Assembly: GCA_016706565.1 (NCBI GenBank)
Contig: JADJJI010000003.1
Location: 310,001-374,000, forward strand
Source: Piscinibacter sp.
GTDB lineage: Bacteria; Pseudomonadota; Gammaproteobacteria; Burkholderiales; Burkholderiaceae_C
Reading direction: 5' to 3'
DNA: 64,000 nt
The position numbers and the translations under genes were made by a program. The notes beneath the pieces were generated by a model. That model made no database searches, was not told the DNA's origin, and was given only the letters and a program-made list of their open reading frames with translations. Position 1 is the first letter of the stretch. Each line of letters begins with the position of its first letter. Below are positions 32,898 to 41,555 of the stretch, one piece after another.

Positions 32898-34052
32898 TTA
32901 CATCCTGCAGCCGCGAGCCGGATCGGCGAGCGACTTGCTGGCGACACCGACCAGCTTGTTCTCCTTGCCGCTGACCTGCCGCAGGTAGATGTCCTGCACC
33001 GGGTTGTGCGCCTTGGAGACACTGAAGGGCCCGCGCGGGCTGTCGATCTTCGCCTTCTCGATCGCCGCGGCGAACTCGGCCTTCTTGCCGATGTCGCCCT
33101 TCACCGCCGCGAGGCCGATGCCCAGCATCTGCGCGGCGTCGTAGCCCTGCACGGCGTAGACGTCGGGCTGCAGCTTGTAGGCCTTCGCGTAGGCGAGGCG
33201 GAAGCTGTTGTCACGCTGCGTGTTCAGGCTGTCGGCATAGTGCAGCGTGGTCAGCAGGCCGTCGGCATCGGCGCCCTGGGCCTCCAGCGTACCGTCGGTC
33301 AAGAAGCCGGCACCGTACAGCGGAATGTTCTTCTTGAGTCCCGCCGCGGCGTAGTCCTTGACGAACTTCACCGCGCCGCCGCCGGCGAAGAAGGTGTAGA
33401 CCGCATCGGGCTTGGTGGCGGCGATCTCGGTCAGCAGCGCCTGAAACTCGACGTTGGGGAAGGGCAGCGAGAGCTCCTTCACCACCTTGCCGCCGGACTT
33501 CTCGAAGGCCTCCTTGAAGCCCTTCACCGACTCGTCGCCGGCGGCGTACTTCCAGGTGATGGTGACGACGTTCTTGTGGCCCTTCTTGGCCATCACCTCG
33601 CCCATCGCATAGCCCGGCTGCCAGTTGCTGAAGCTCGAGCGGAAGATGTTCGGCGCGCACATCGGCCCGGTCACCGCGTCGGCGCCGGCGTTGGGCACGA
33701 ACAGCAGCGTGCCGGTGTCCTTGGCCACCTTCGCCATCGCCATCGCCACGCCGCTGTGCACCGTGCCGACCAGCACGTCGACGTTGTCGCGCTTGATCAG
33801 CTTGTTGACGTTGTCGGTGGCCTTGGCCGGGTCGCTCTCGTCGTCGACCTTGACGAACTCGATTTCGCGGCCGCCCAGCTTGCCGCCCTGCTCGGCGACG
33901 TAGAGCCGGAACCCGTTCTCGATGGCGGTGCCCAGCGCGGCGAAGGTGCCGGTGGCCGGCAGCATCAGGCCGACCTTGAGCTTGGCCGACTGAGCCTGGG
34001 CAGCGGAGCTCACGGCGAGGGCGGCGGCGAATGCGAGGGTCTTGAGCTTCAT
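32898..34052 (-). CDS. Periplasmic aromatic-compound-binding protein of the ABC importer
   Basis: 384 residues. Signal peptide MKLKTLAFAAALAVSSAAQA, then the type I periplasmic binding fold of the Peripla_BP_6 family: KVGLMLPATGTFAALGTAIENGFRLYVAEQGGKLGGREIEFVKVDD, and VGTVHSGVAMAMAKVAKDTGTLLFVPNAGADAVTG. This subgroup in Burkholderiales and Rhodopseudomonas binds benzoate derivatives and phenylpropanoids rather than leucine. Its place between the salicylate hydroxylase and the permeases points to salicylate, gentisate or a salicyl precursor as ligand, which is inference. It is 52 bases downstream of nagAb. Confidence 0.82.
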   Translation of the reverse strand: MKLKTLAFAAALAVSSAAQAQSAKLKVGLMLPATGTFAALGTAIENGFRLYVAEQGGKLGGREIEFVKVDDESDPAKATDNVNKLIKRDNVDVLVGTVHSGVAMAMAKVAKDTGTLLFVPNAGADAVTGPMCAPNIFRSSFSNWQPGYAMGEVMAKKGHKNVVTITWKYAAGDESVKGFKEAFEKSGGKVVKELSLPFPNVEFQALLTEIAATKPDAVYTFFAGGGAVKFVKDYAAAGLKKNIPLYGAGFLTDGTLEAQGADADGLLTTLHYADSLNTQRDNSFRLAYAKAYKLQPDVYAVQGYDAAQMLGIGLAAVKGDIGKKAEFAAAIEKAKIDSPRGPFSVSKAHNPVQDIYLRQVSGKENKLVGVASKSLADPARGCRM

Positions 34053-34104
34053 TTGATCTTGTCTCCGGTGGTGTTCGAACGAATGGCGGGACAGGGACCC
34101 GCGC

Positions 34105-34422
34105 TCAGTCGATCTGCAGGTACACCCTGCCGCCCTCGACCTTCACGGGGTAACTGCGCAAGGCCTCGGTGACCGGCGCGCAGGTCGGCTTGCCATCGCG
34201 CACATCGAACTTGCCCTGGTGCAAGGGGCATTCGATCTCATGGCCGTCCAGGAACCCGTCGCACAGGCGGGCGTGGCCATGCGTACAGATGTTGTCGGTC
34301 GCGTACACCGCGTCGCCTACGGTGTAGATCGCGATGTCGCGCCCGGCGACCGCGAGGCCCGTCACATCGTCTATGGGAAGCTCGTCGGCCGACAGCGCGT
34401 CGACCCAGTTCGTCGTGCCCAT
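34105..34422 (-). CDS. nagAb: NagAb-type Rieske ferredoxin
   Basis: 105 residues. The Rieske motif is NICTHGHARLCDGFLDGHEI followed by ECPLHQGKFDVRDGKP: C-x-H, a 17-residue gap, then C-x2-H. It carries electrons from NagAa to the terminal oxygenase. Starts MGTTNWVDALSADELP, like dioxygenase ferredoxins of the naphthalene/salicylate family. It is 7 bases downstream of nagH. Confidence 0.9.
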   Translation of the reverse strand: MGTTNWVDALSADELPIDDVTGLAVAGRDIAIYTVGDAVYATDNICTHGHARLCDGFLDGHEIECPLHQGKFDVRDGKPTCAPVTEALRSYPVKVEGGRVYLQID

Positions 34423-34429
34423 GCGTGCC

Positions 34430-34912
34430 TCAGATCGGGTAGATGATGGAGTTGGGGATCATCTCGGAGTCGTAGATGCACTCGCGAGAGGCGAACTTCA
34501 GGCCCGCGGGTGTGCGCACCACCACGTCGAGGTAGCGGCCGACGTTGAACACGGTCGAGGCGTCCGACAGCTTGGTGCGAAAGACCGCGTAGTTCGCCTC
34601 GCATCGGTAACGTCCGTCCTGCGCCTCGCGGACCACCGGCGATCCAACCACGTGGCGCTGGTAGTACGGGTCGTGGAACAGCGTCTCCTTGATGCCGTAG
34701 ACACGGTCCCTCAACATGCCCTTGCTGGTCAGCGAGAGCGTCGCCAACGGGAAGCCGCGCTCGTGGTTCTCGCGCGGCTGCACGCGGTAGATGCACTCGT
34801 CGGTGAAGAACTCGGGCCACAGATTCCAGTTCCCGGAGTCGACGGCACTGGCGTAATCCGCGTACAGCTGTGTCAGGGCCAGCCAGTCTTCGAAGTTCAG
34901 GTTGATTGCCAT
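34430..34912 (-). CDS. nagH: NagH, salicylate 5-hydroxylase small (beta) subunit
   Basis: 160 residues, ring-hydroxylating dioxygenase beta subunit with the NTF2-like cone fold. Matching blocks are [49 protein letters not shown] and [22 protein letters not shown]. It packs with NagG in an alpha3-beta3 assembly and has a structural role. It starts four bases after the nagG stop, which implies coupled translation. Confidence 0.9.
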   Translation of the reverse strand: MAINLNFEDWLALTQLYADYASAVDSGNWNLWPEFFTDECIYRVQPRENHERGFPLATLSLTSKGMLRDRVYGIKETLFHDPYYQRHVVGSPVVREAQDGRYRCEANYAVFRTKLSDASTVFNVGRYLDVVVRTPAGLKFASRECIYDSEMIPNSIIYPI

Positions 34913-34916
34913 CGCC

Positions 34917-36176
34917 TCAGGCCTCCATCACATCGCGCCAGTAGCGGTACATGCCGCGGATCAGGGTCTCCGTGACCATGTGCTCGGTGTTCTCCACCCC
35001 TCGCCCGCCGAGTTCGGCCACGGCACGATGGAACGGCTTGCTCTCGAAGGCCTGCTGCGAGAACTCGATCACCTCGCCGTCGTCGGCTGAGACGAATCCG
35101 GCCGGCCCGAACAGGTTCGCCTGCGTCAGGCGACGATTCGTCATCACCTCGTCGTCGTCCTCGAAGCCGAAGTGCGTCCAGACGAAGTCGAAGCTGTCGT
35201 GACCGGTGGGCTGGATGTGCCGCGTCGAGACGCTGTTGACCTGCTGCTGCAGGATCACGCTGGGGAAGATCGTGGTCATCACCGCCGTCGGGCCGCCCCA
35301 CCAAGGTTCGGGCACGATGTCGATGAACCTCGGATCGTTGAGCTTCATCTCTTCCTTGAAGCTCGAGACCTGCGTCACCTGCTCGGCCTTGCCGCCGCTG
35401 CCGCGCGTGGAGATCATCGCCGCGTGGCGATGCTTCTCGTCCATGCGCAACTGCGACTTGTTGTCGGCGCGCCAGAGCCCGAAGGTGACGAACCAGGTGT
35501 GCAGCAGGCCCGGGTGGTACGGGTCCTTGATGTTCTCCTGCATCAGCTTCCAGTTGCCCGGGATGCGCTGGCGGTTGTAGCCCAGGATCTTGAGCTTGCG
35601 GCCGTTGAACAGCCGGTCGAAGTAACCCAGGATGGTCGGGCCGAGGTAGTCCTCGAAGGGCTCGACGTCCGGATCGAACGACGCGAAGACCACACCGCCG
35701 CGCGTAGCCACCTTCAGCTTGGTCAGGCCATGGTCGGACGTCTTGAAGTCCGCCGGCATGCCGCCGTGGACCTGGCCGTCCTGCTTGACACAGCGCCGGA
35801 ACGGCACACCCTGCAGATCACCCTTGAGCGTGTAGTTCCACTGGTGGTACGGGCAGACGAATTCCTTTCGGTTGCCGTGGCGCTCGCGGCAGAAGCGCAT
35901 GCCGCGGTGGGCACAGACGTTCTCCACCACGTTGAGCGTGCCGTCGGCATCGCGCGCCAGGATCACCGAACGCTCACCGATCACGGTGCGCTTGAAGTCG
36001 CCCGGGTTCGGCACTTCGGCCTCCAGGCCGATGTAGCACCAGTGGCCCTTGTAGAAGAAGCGCTCGAGCTCCTTGCGGTAGATCTCGTCGCTGGTGTAGG
36101 CGACGAAGGGAATGCGGTGGGTGCCGTCACTCTCCCACACCGGCTGCTCGGGAAAGACGGTGGATGTCTCGTTCAT
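34917..36176 (-). CDS. nagG: NagG, salicylate 5-hydroxylase large (alpha) subunit
   Basis: 419 residues. Rieske centre: [14 protein letters not shown] (C-x-H) and CPYHQWNY (C-x2-H). The mononuclear iron facial triad lies in the catalytic domain around [14 protein letters not shown] (two His) with the downstream Asp near [15 protein letters not shown]. Its N- and C-terminal thirds match remembered Ralstonia U2 NagG ([41 protein letters not shown]). It hydroxylates salicylate at C5 to gentisate with O2 and NADH-derived electrons. ATG 36176. Anthranilate or 3-hydroxybenzoate hydroxylases are more distant alternatives. Confidence 0.9.
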   Translation of the reverse strand: MNETSTVFPEQPVWESDGTHRIPFVAYTSDEIYRKELERFFYKGHWCYIGLEAEVPNPGDFKRTVIGERSVILARDADGTLNVVENVCAHRGMRFCRERHGNRKEFVCPYHQWNYTLKGDLQGVPFRRCVKQDGQVHGGMPADFKTSDHGLTKLKVATRGGVVFASFDPDVEPFEDYLGPTILGYFDRLFNGRKLKILGYNRQRIPGNWKLMQENIKDPYHPGLLHTWFVTFGLWRADNKSQLRMDEKHRHAAMISTRGSGGKAEQVTQVSSFKEEMKLNDPRFIDIVPEPWWGGPTAVMTTIFPSVILQQQVNSVSTRHIQPTGHDSFDFVWTHFGFEDDDEVMTNRRLTQANLFGPAGFVSADDGEVIEFSQQAFESKPFHRAVAELGGRGVENTEHMVTETLIRGMYRYWRDVMEA

Positions 36177-36220
36177 GCCTTGTCTCCTGTGATCTCGAAT
36201 CGGGTCGGTCGATGCCGTCC

Positions 36221-36916
36221 TCAGCCAGTCACGCGAACCTCGATCGCGCCTAGCCCCTGCACTTCGCCGCGCATCACGTCCCCGGCCACCACGGCGTTCA
36301 CGCCTTCGGGGGTGCCGGTCATGATGATGTCGCCCGGCTCCAGCGCCTCGTACTCGGACAGGTAGGCCACGCACTCGGACACCGACCAGATCAGCTTGGC
36401 GATGTCGGACGACTGGCGCGGCTGCCCGTTGACGGTCAGCGTGATCTCCGCCGCCGACGGGTGGCCGATGTCCTGCGCGCGATGCAGCGAACCGATAGGC
36501 GCCGACAACGCGAAGGACTTGCCGAACTCCCAGGGCCGCCCCTTGTCGCGGGCTTCGAGCTGCAGGTCGCGCCGGGTCATGTCCAGGCCCACGGCGTAGC
36601 CGTAGACATGGTCCAGGGCGCTGGCGATCGGGATGTCCCGCCCGCCCCGCCCGATGGCCACCACCAGCTCGATCTCGTGGTGGTAGTTCTTCGTCTTCGG
36701 CGGATAGGGCACGCTGGTCGTCGACGCGGCGTCGACCACTGCCGCCGCGGGCTTCATGAAGAAGAACGGCGGCTCGCGGTCCGGGTCCTTGCCCATCTCG
36801 CGGGCATGGGCTGCGTAGTTGCGACCGACGCAGAAGACACGGTTGACCGGGAAGCGCTCATCACGGCCGGCAACGGTCAGGGTGTGGAGCGGGGGAGCCT
36901 CGAGGGCGAGTTTCAT
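36221..36916 (-). CDS. nagK: NagK, fumarylpyruvate hydrolase (FAH family)
   Basis: 231 residues. NRVFCVGRNYAAHAREMGKDPDREPPFFFMKPA is the fumarylpyruvate-hydrolase N-terminus. The metal ligands are in YHHEIELVVAIG (E-x-E), and the rest is typical: GYAVGLDMTRRDLQLEARDKGRPWEFGKSF and MTGTPEGVNAVVAGD. It splits fumarylpyruvate into fumarate and pyruvate, the final gentisate pathway step. It lies between nagG and nagI, an order unlike the classic operon. ATG 36916. Confidence 0.9.
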   Translation of the reverse strand: MKLALEAPPLHTLTVAGRDERFPVNRVFCVGRNYAAHAREMGKDPDREPPFFFMKPAAAVVDAASTTSVPYPPKTKNYHHEIELVVAIGRGGRDIPIASALDHVYGYAVGLDMTRRDLQLEARDKGRPWEFGKSFALSAPIGSLHRAQDIGHPSAAEITLTVNGQPRQSSDIAKLIWSVSECVAYLSEYEALEPGDIIMTGTPEGVNAVVAGDVMRGEVQGLGAIEVRVTG

Positions 36917-36939
36917 GAGAGTCCTTGTTCGATGGGAGT

Positions 36940-37986
36940 TCACAGCCGTTCTTCGCGCCACAGCCCCAGGGCCTGCTGGACAGGCCGGTCGGAGAAGCTG
37001 AACAGCACCGAGTCGCGATCCGCGCGCAGCTGCAGCGCATGCCAGGAGGGCACGACGAAGACGTCGTTCTCCTGGAAGCGCCAGCTCTGCTCGCCGACGC
37101 GAACCTCGCCGCCACCCTCCAGGCAGACGTGCACCGTGCCGTCGGTCGAGCGCACCGCCTTCGTCTCGAAGCCGGCCGGCAGGCGCTGCGCGAAGGCGCC
37201 GATGGTCGGCATCGGCGAAGCGCCGGTGGCTGGATTCACGTAGCGCAGCTTGAAGCCGTGGTGTGCGTCGGGCGTGCCCTGCGAGATGCCCACCAGCGAG
37301 GCTCGGGTGCGCTCGAACGGGTAGACGAAGACACGTGTCGGGTCAGCCGGCCGGGGCTGGTAGTCCAGCGGCACCATGTTGGCGCCGTAGCGGGCCAGCG
37401 CGTCGCCTTCGGGGCGCAGCCGCACTTGACTCAACTGCTCGCTGCGCTCGGCAAAGCCGGCGTCGAGAAAGCGGACGATCGGGATGTCCAGGCCATCGAG
37501 CCAGACCACCGGCTGGTCCCCGAGATTGCCGTGGTCGTGCCAGGTCCAGGCCGGCGTGATGATGAAGTCGCCGCGGCGCATCGTCGTGCGCTCGCCGTCC
37601 ACCGCGGTGTAGGCGCCCTCCCCGTCCAGCACCAGCCGCAGGGCCGACTGCGTGTGGCGGTGGGCGGGCGCCACCTCGCCCGGCATGATCAGCTGCAGGC
37701 CGGCGTAGAGAGACTGCGTGATGCACGACTGGCCGCGCAGCGCCGGGTTCTCCAGGATCAGCACGCGCCGCTCGGCCTCTTCGGCCGAGATCAGCCGGCC
37801 GGCCTCCAGCACCTGCTCGCGCAGCTCGCCGTAGCGCCACAGATGGGCCAGCGCCGGCGAGCGCGGCTGCGGCGGCACCAGCGCGCCGAGCACCTCCCAC
37901 AGCGGGGTCATGTGGCCGGTGCCGATGCGTTCGTAGTAGTCGGCGCGCTGGCGCTGTGCGTCCGGCGAGAGTTTGCTGGCGTGCAC
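36940..37986 (-). CDS. nagI: NagI, gentisate 1,2-dioxygenase
   Basis: 348 residues, bicupin. The N-terminal cupin holds the Fe ligands in HRHTQSALRLVLDGEGAYTAVDGE and the downstream TPAWTWHDHGN; the C-terminal cupin (GTVHVCLEGGGEVRVGEQSWRFQENDVFVVPSWHALQLRAD) is degenerate, as usual. It cleaves gentisate between C1 and C2 to maleylpyruvate. Translation starts at a GTG (37986), preceded by a strong AGGAGA; an ATG does not fit the conserved N-terminus MHASKLSPDAQRQRADYYERI. Confidence 0.92.
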   Translation of the reverse strand: MHASKLSPDAQRQRADYYERIGTGHMTPLWEVLGALVPPQPRSPALAHLWRYGELREQVLEAGRLISAEEAERRVLILENPALRGQSCITQSLYAGLQLIMPGEVAPAHRHTQSALRLVLDGEGAYTAVDGERTTMRRGDFIITPAWTWHDHGNLGDQPVVWLDGLDIPIVRFLDAGFAERSEQLSQVRLRPEGDALARYGANMVPLDYQPRPADPTRVFVYPFERTRASLVGISQGTPDAHHGFKLRYVNPATGASPMPTIGAFAQRLPAGFETKAVRSTDGTVHVCLEGGGEVRVGEQSWRFQENDVFVVPSWHALQLRADRDSVLFSFSDRPVQQALGLWREERL

Positions 37987-37995
37987 GGTGTCTCC

Positions 37996-38982
37996 TCAGG
38001 TACCTTGGGTGTAGAACGCGTCGGCGTAGATGTGCTCGGCGGCGATGCCGCGGCGGCGAGCAACCACGGTGGCCGCCTCGACCATCGGCGGCGATCCGCA
38101 CAGGTAGGCGCGCCAGCCGCTCAGGTCGCCGTGGTCCTGCTCTATCGCATCGGTGACCAGCCCGCAGCGCTGCGTTGCGGGGTTGCCGCCCGAGGTCACG
38201 ACGACGTTCACCGTGAGGCCCGGGTGTTCCCGCTTCAATTGCTCGAGCCAGGGTATGCCGTAGACGTCGCGCGGCGAACGCACGCCGAAGTAGAGATGAA
38301 TAGGATTCTTCATACCCTGCGCGATGGCACCGCGCAGGATCGACAGGATCGGTGCCAGGCCGGTGCCGCCGGCGACGCACAGCATCGGGCCCTCGTGCTT
38401 GCGGCGCAGGTAGGCCGATCCGAGCGGCCCGCTGACCTTGACCGAATCGCCGGCCTTGAGCTCGTGCGCGATGTAGCCGGTCACGCGCCCGTCCGGAACC
38501 AGGCGGATGTGGAACTCGAACAGTCCGTCACCACAGAGACCGGCCATCGAGTACGGCCTGGCGTGTTCGGGTGTGAACTGGAGCTGCACGTACTGGCCGG
38601 GCGAGAACTCGACCGGCTTGGCCGGCCGCAGCACCAGCCGCTTGATGTCGTGGGTCAGGTCCTCGATCGTCACCACGGTGGCCTTGACAATGCGGGCCGG
38701 GTGGACGACGACCTCGTCGGGCTCCGGAATCTCGATCGTGCATGACTCGGTGACATAGGTCTGGCAGGCGAGCACGACGCCCTGCTCGCCGTCGAAGGGC
38801 CGCTGCTGCTCGCCCGACCCCTCCATGACCTCGCCGTCGAGCACCCGGCAGCGGCAGGTGCCGCAGCGGCCGGCCATACACGAGTACGACATCGGCACCT
38901 GGGCGTCCTGCAGCGCCTTCAGAAGGTTGGCGCCGGGTTGGACCCGGATGACACGGTTGAGAGGTTGAACGAGGATGTCCAT
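37996..38982 (-). CDS. nagAa: NagAa, ferredoxin-NAD(P)H reductase of the salicylate hydroxylase
   Basis: 328 residues. A plant-type [2Fe-2S] ferredoxin domain (CMAGRCGTCRCRVLDGEV and VLACQTYV, C-x4-C-x2-C plus C) precedes the FAD-binding barrel (YVQLQFTPEHARPYSMAGL) and the NAD-binding part (MLCVAGGTGLAPILSILRG, LCGSPPMVEAA). It passes electrons from NADH to NagAb. First gene of the minus-strand operon, divergent from nagR with 98 bases between. nagI starts 9 bases after it. Confidence 0.92.
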   Translation of the reverse strand: MDILVQPLNRVIRVQPGANLLKALQDAQVPMSYSCMAGRCGTCRCRVLDGEVMEGSGEQQRPFDGEQGVVLACQTYVTESCTIEIPEPDEVVVHPARIVKATVVTIEDLTHDIKRLVLRPAKPVEFSPGQYVQLQFTPEHARPYSMAGLCGDGLFEFHIRLVPDGRVTGYIAHELKAGDSVKVSGPLGSAYLRRKHEGPMLCVAGGTGLAPILSILRGAIAQGMKNPIHLYFGVRSPRDVYGIPWLEQLKREHPGLTVNVVVTSGGNPATQRCGLVTDAIEQDHGDLSGWRAYLCGSPPMVEAATVVARRRGIAAEHIYADAFYTQGT

Positions 38983-39080
38983 GGTGGTTTCGACGCGTTG
39001 TCCGCATCATTCCCGCTCAGCGACATTCCGGAAATAGAATCGCGTGAATGTGATGTATCACCCGCGGTGATGGAGGGCCC
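38983..39080. promoter_or_regulatory. nagR-nagAa divergent promoter with LysR-type palindrome
   Basis: GTGAT-GT-ATCAC (39050-39061) is a perfect 5-bp inverted repeat of the T-N11-A size used by LysR regulators. The adjacent GCGTGAAT (39042-39049) reads ATTCACGC toward nagAa, which resembles the left half of the NahR/NagR recognition site as I recall it. The operon promoter should lie between here and 38982. Confidence 0.6.
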
Positions 39081-40028
39081 ATGGAACTGTCGGACATCGA
39101 CCTGAACCAGCTGGTGCTGTTCCAGCAGTTGATGGTCGATCGGCACGTCTCCAAGGCGGCGGAGAACCTGGGGCTGACGCAGCCCGCGGTGAGCAACACG
39201 CTGGCCAAGCTGCGGCGACAGTTCGGCGACGACCTGTTCGTGCGCACGCCCACCGGCATGATGCCGACGCCCTTCGCAGAGCAGCTCGCCGAGCCGATCG
39301 GCTATGCGCTCGGCATGATCCACAGCGGGCTGAACCAGCACAGCCGCTTCGACCCGGCCAGCGTGCGGCGCTCGGTGACGATCGGCATGACCGACATCGG
39401 CGAGATCGTCTTCCTGCCCGCACTCGTCGAGCGGCTGCGGCAGGAAGCTCCCGGCGTGTCACTCAGCACCGTGCGGACCACCACCACGAATCTGCGTGAC
39501 GACATGGAAGCCGGCAAGGTCGATCTGGCCATCGGCCCGCTGCCGCAGCTGAAGGCCGGCTTCTTCCAGCGCCGCCTGTTCCGGCAGCGCTATGTGTGCC
39601 TTTTCAGGAAAGGCCACGCCCTCGACCGCAAGCGGATGACCCTGGCGGACTTCAAGGCGGCCGAGCATCTGGTCATCGTGTCGGCCGGCACCGGCCATGG
39701 CAAGGTCGACGAACTGATCCGGCGTGCCGGCGTGGAGCGCAGCGTGCGCCTGACCGTTCCGCACTTCGTCAGCGTGGGCCATCTGCTGCGTCGCACGGAC
39801 ATGGTGGCCACGGTGACCGAGCGTCTGGCGGAGAGCCTGGTCGAACCGTTCGACCTCACCTTCCGGCCTCACCCGATCGACCTGCCGGAGATTGCGATCA
39901 ACGTGTTCTGGCATGCCAAGGTGCACCGCTCGCCGGCGCACCAGTGGCTGCGCGGCGTGGTCTTCGACCTCTTCGGCGAGGACAAGACGGCCGGATTGTC
40001 TCCACCGAAGTCGCGCACACCGGCCTAG
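39081..40028 (+). CDS. nagR: NagR/NahR-type salicylate-responsive LysR activator
   Basis: 315 residues. The N-terminus MELSDIDLNQLVLFQQLMVDRHVSKAAENLGLTQPAVSNTLAKLRRQFGDDLFVRTPTGMMPTP matches NahR/NagR, as do the effector-domain pieces TIGMTDIGEI, GFFQRRLFRQRYVCLFRKGH, SAGTGHGKVDELI, VPHFVSVGHLL and PEIAINVFWHAKVH. Such proteins stay bound to the promoter and activate when salicylate binds. It is divergent from the operon, with GGAGGG before ATG 39081. A hairpin follows at 40031-40066. Confidence 0.92.
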   Translation: MELSDIDLNQLVLFQQLMVDRHVSKAAENLGLTQPAVSNTLAKLRRQFGDDLFVRTPTGMMPTPFAEQLAEPIGYALGMIHSGLNQHSRFDPASVRRSVTIGMTDIGEIVFLPALVERLRQEAPGVSLSTVRTTTTNLRDDMEAGKVDLAIGPLPQLKAGFFQRRLFRQRYVCLFRKGHALDRKRMTLADFKAAEHLVIVSAGTGHGKVDELIRRAGVERSVRLTVPHFVSVGHLLRRTDMVATVTERLAESLVEPFDLTFRPHPIDLPEIAINVFWHAKVHRSPAHQWLRGVVFDLFGEDKTAGLSPPKSRTPA

Positions 40029-40030
40029 GG

Positions 40031-40066
40031 GCGCCATTCTGATGCTGCGAAGCAGCATCACGGCGC
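40031..40066 (+). terminator. Compound hairpin downstream of nagR
   Basis: Inner perfect 9-bp stem TGATGCTGC (40040-40048) with GCAGCATCA (40052-40060), loop GAA, enclosed by an outer stem GCGCC (40031-40035) with GGCGC (40062-40066). No T-tract follows, so termination would be weak or factor-assisted. Confidence 0.55.
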
Positions 40067-40148
40067 GTGATGCGGCACATTCGAGCTGCGCCATTGGCGC
40101 ACCGACCGCCACGCGGGACTATCGCGATCGCTGTGCACGGCGGTCGAC

Positions 40149-41393
40149 ATGAACCATCTCCCCAACTCCTCCTTCCTCCAATCGCACCCTGCCCGCATCG
40201 AGCTGGCGCGGCAGCGCTTCTTCGAGGAGGGCCAGGCACCGACGGGTGTTGTTGGTCCAGCCGTCTTCGAATCCTGGTCCCGCTGCCTGCGGCTGCATGG
40301 CAGCCCGCGTGAGCAGGCCACGTTCCAGCCCGTCACGGCCAGCCGGACTCAGCTGGCGCTGCTGAAGAATCGTCATCTTCGCCAGGCCTGGACCGATGAG
40401 CTGCCGCGGCTGGAGACGATCCTCAGCACGACGAGCTGCTCCGCCATGCTGACCGACGCGACCGGCGTCCTGATCGGTTCGTCCTGCGTCGGGCGCTCGC
40501 ACGAGGCGCTGATGCCCATCGCCACGCGTCTGGGCGTGGATCTCTCGGAGGACGCCGTCGGCACCACGGCACCCGGCGTCGCAGCGAGAACCGGCAAGCC
40601 CGTGTGCGTGCTTGCCGGCGAGCACTTCTTCGACAGCGTCAAGGCGATGCATTGCGCTGCGGCGCCCATCCGCGACATCCGCGGCCAGCTCGCCGGTGTG
40701 TTCGACCTGTCGAGCGAGCAGATCCCGTTCGCCTTCGACGCCGCGGCCGTCGCCGGACTCTTCGCGGGTGCGATCGAGAACCGGCTGCTGGTGGCGCAGT
40801 CGACCGAGCATCTGGTGATCCGCTTCCAGGTCGCGGCGGAGCTTCTCGACTCGGCCATGGTCGGACTGATCGGCATCGACACGAGCGGTCGCCTCGCCTG
40901 GGAGAACGGGGTCGCTCGCAGCTTGCTCGGCGGCGTATCGAACCAAGACCCGAGGGCTTCCACCGCGATGCAGGAGTCTCTGGGGCTCGGCTGGGCGCAA
41001 CTCGCTGCGCTGCCCACGACGGGCGCTGCGCCGCTGGCCTTGCCCAATGGCCTGCACGTCTGGGCTCGCGCAGAGATGCTCGCGCCGGACGGGCGTCGTG
41101 GACTGGTGGCCCACGGTTCCCGCGCCACCGAAGTCCCGGTGCCAAGCCCTGCGATTGCTGCGCACATCGAGATTTCGCCGGAGACCGTCGAGGCGGCGGA
41201 GCCGCCGGCCGTGGCGCCACCGGCTCCTGCACCGAAGCGGCTGCGCGAGTCCGATCTCGAGCTAATCCACAGCACCTTGCGGGACTGCGGCGGCAACGTG
41301 TCCGACGCGGCACAACGCCTCGGCGTCTCACGAGGCCTCATCTACCGCCGCCTGCGCGCTTCGCGGGCGGCCAGCCCCGAAGCGGACTCCTGA
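40149..41393 (+). CDS. AAA-less GAF/PAS/Fis-type transcriptional regulator (AcoR-like)
   Basis: 414 residues. The N-terminal block VFESWSRCLRLHG and a GAF-like domain (about 60-225: LTDATGVLIGSSC, LSEDAVGTTAPGVAARTGKPVCVLAGEHFF, CAAAPIRDIRGQLAGVFDLSS) resemble sigma-54 activators such as AcoR, followed by a PAS-like part (AMVGLIGIDTSGRLAWENGVARSLLG). The C-terminus carries a Fis-type helix-turn-helix (LELIHSTLRDCGGNVSDAAQRLGVSRGLIYRRLR). The AAA+ ATPase domain, with its GAFTGA loop, is absent, so it cannot open sigma-54 promoters in the usual way. It is directly upstream of the GMC/nagF/esterase operon and of a 9-bp palindrome that may be its operator. Confidence 0.85.
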   Translation: MNHLPNSSFLQSHPARIELARQRFFEEGQAPTGVVGPAVFESWSRCLRLHGSPREQATFQPVTASRTQLALLKNRHLRQAWTDELPRLETILSTTSCSAMLTDATGVLIGSSCVGRSHEALMPIATRLGVDLSEDAVGTTAPGVAARTGKPVCVLAGEHFFDSVKAMHCAAAPIRDIRGQLAGVFDLSSEQIPFAFDAAAVAGLFAGAIENRLLVAQSTEHLVIRFQVAAELLDSAMVGLIGIDTSGRLAWENGVARSLLGGVSNQDPRASTAMQESLGLGWAQLAALPTTGAAPLALPNGLHVWARAEMLAPDGRRGLVAHGSRATEVPVPSPAIAAHIEISPETVEAAEPPAVAPPAPAPKRLRESDLELIHSTLRDCGGNVSDAAQRLGVSRGLIYRRLRASRAASPEADS

Positions 41394-41401
41394 TCCGCCT
41401 T

Positions 41402-41424
41402 CCGTGTTCCCAAACGGAACACGG
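41402..41424. promoter_or_regulatory. Perfect 9-bp palindrome, putative operator of the AAA-less regulator
   Basis: CCGTGTTCC (41402-41410), spacer CAAAC, GGAACACGG (41416-41424). It starts eight bases after the regulator stop and lies about 130 bases upstream of the GMC gene, the distance used by enhancer-type activators. TGTTCC-N5-GGAACA is a Fis-family-like site. It is not followed by T residues, so a terminator is less likely. Confidence 0.6.
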
Positions 41425-41445
41425 CCCTCTTCGCGTTAACCCGAA

Positions 41446-41458
41446 GTTCTGCCGGAAC
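41446..41458. promoter_or_regulatory. Second, degenerate operator-like palindrome
   Basis: GTTC (41446-41449), TGCCG, GAAC (41455-41458), sharing the GTTC...GGAAC core of the stronger palindrome 22 bases upstream. Two sites close together fit cooperative dimer binding. No sigma-54 -24/-12 element was recognised in the region. Confidence 0.4.
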
Positions 41459-41555
41459 CTCACGCCCCCCTACCGTTCGCCACCGCAATGCACGGTCGAA
41501 CACCCACCGCCCGCGCACCGCCAAGCGCGCACCTGAACTGACATTGGAGACACCG

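Noticed and set aside
41402-41424. Rho-independent terminator of the AAA-less regulator gene
   Set aside because: The palindrome is perfect and TGTTCC/GGAACA-type, with no T-run after it and a related second copy 22 bases on, so an operator is more likely.
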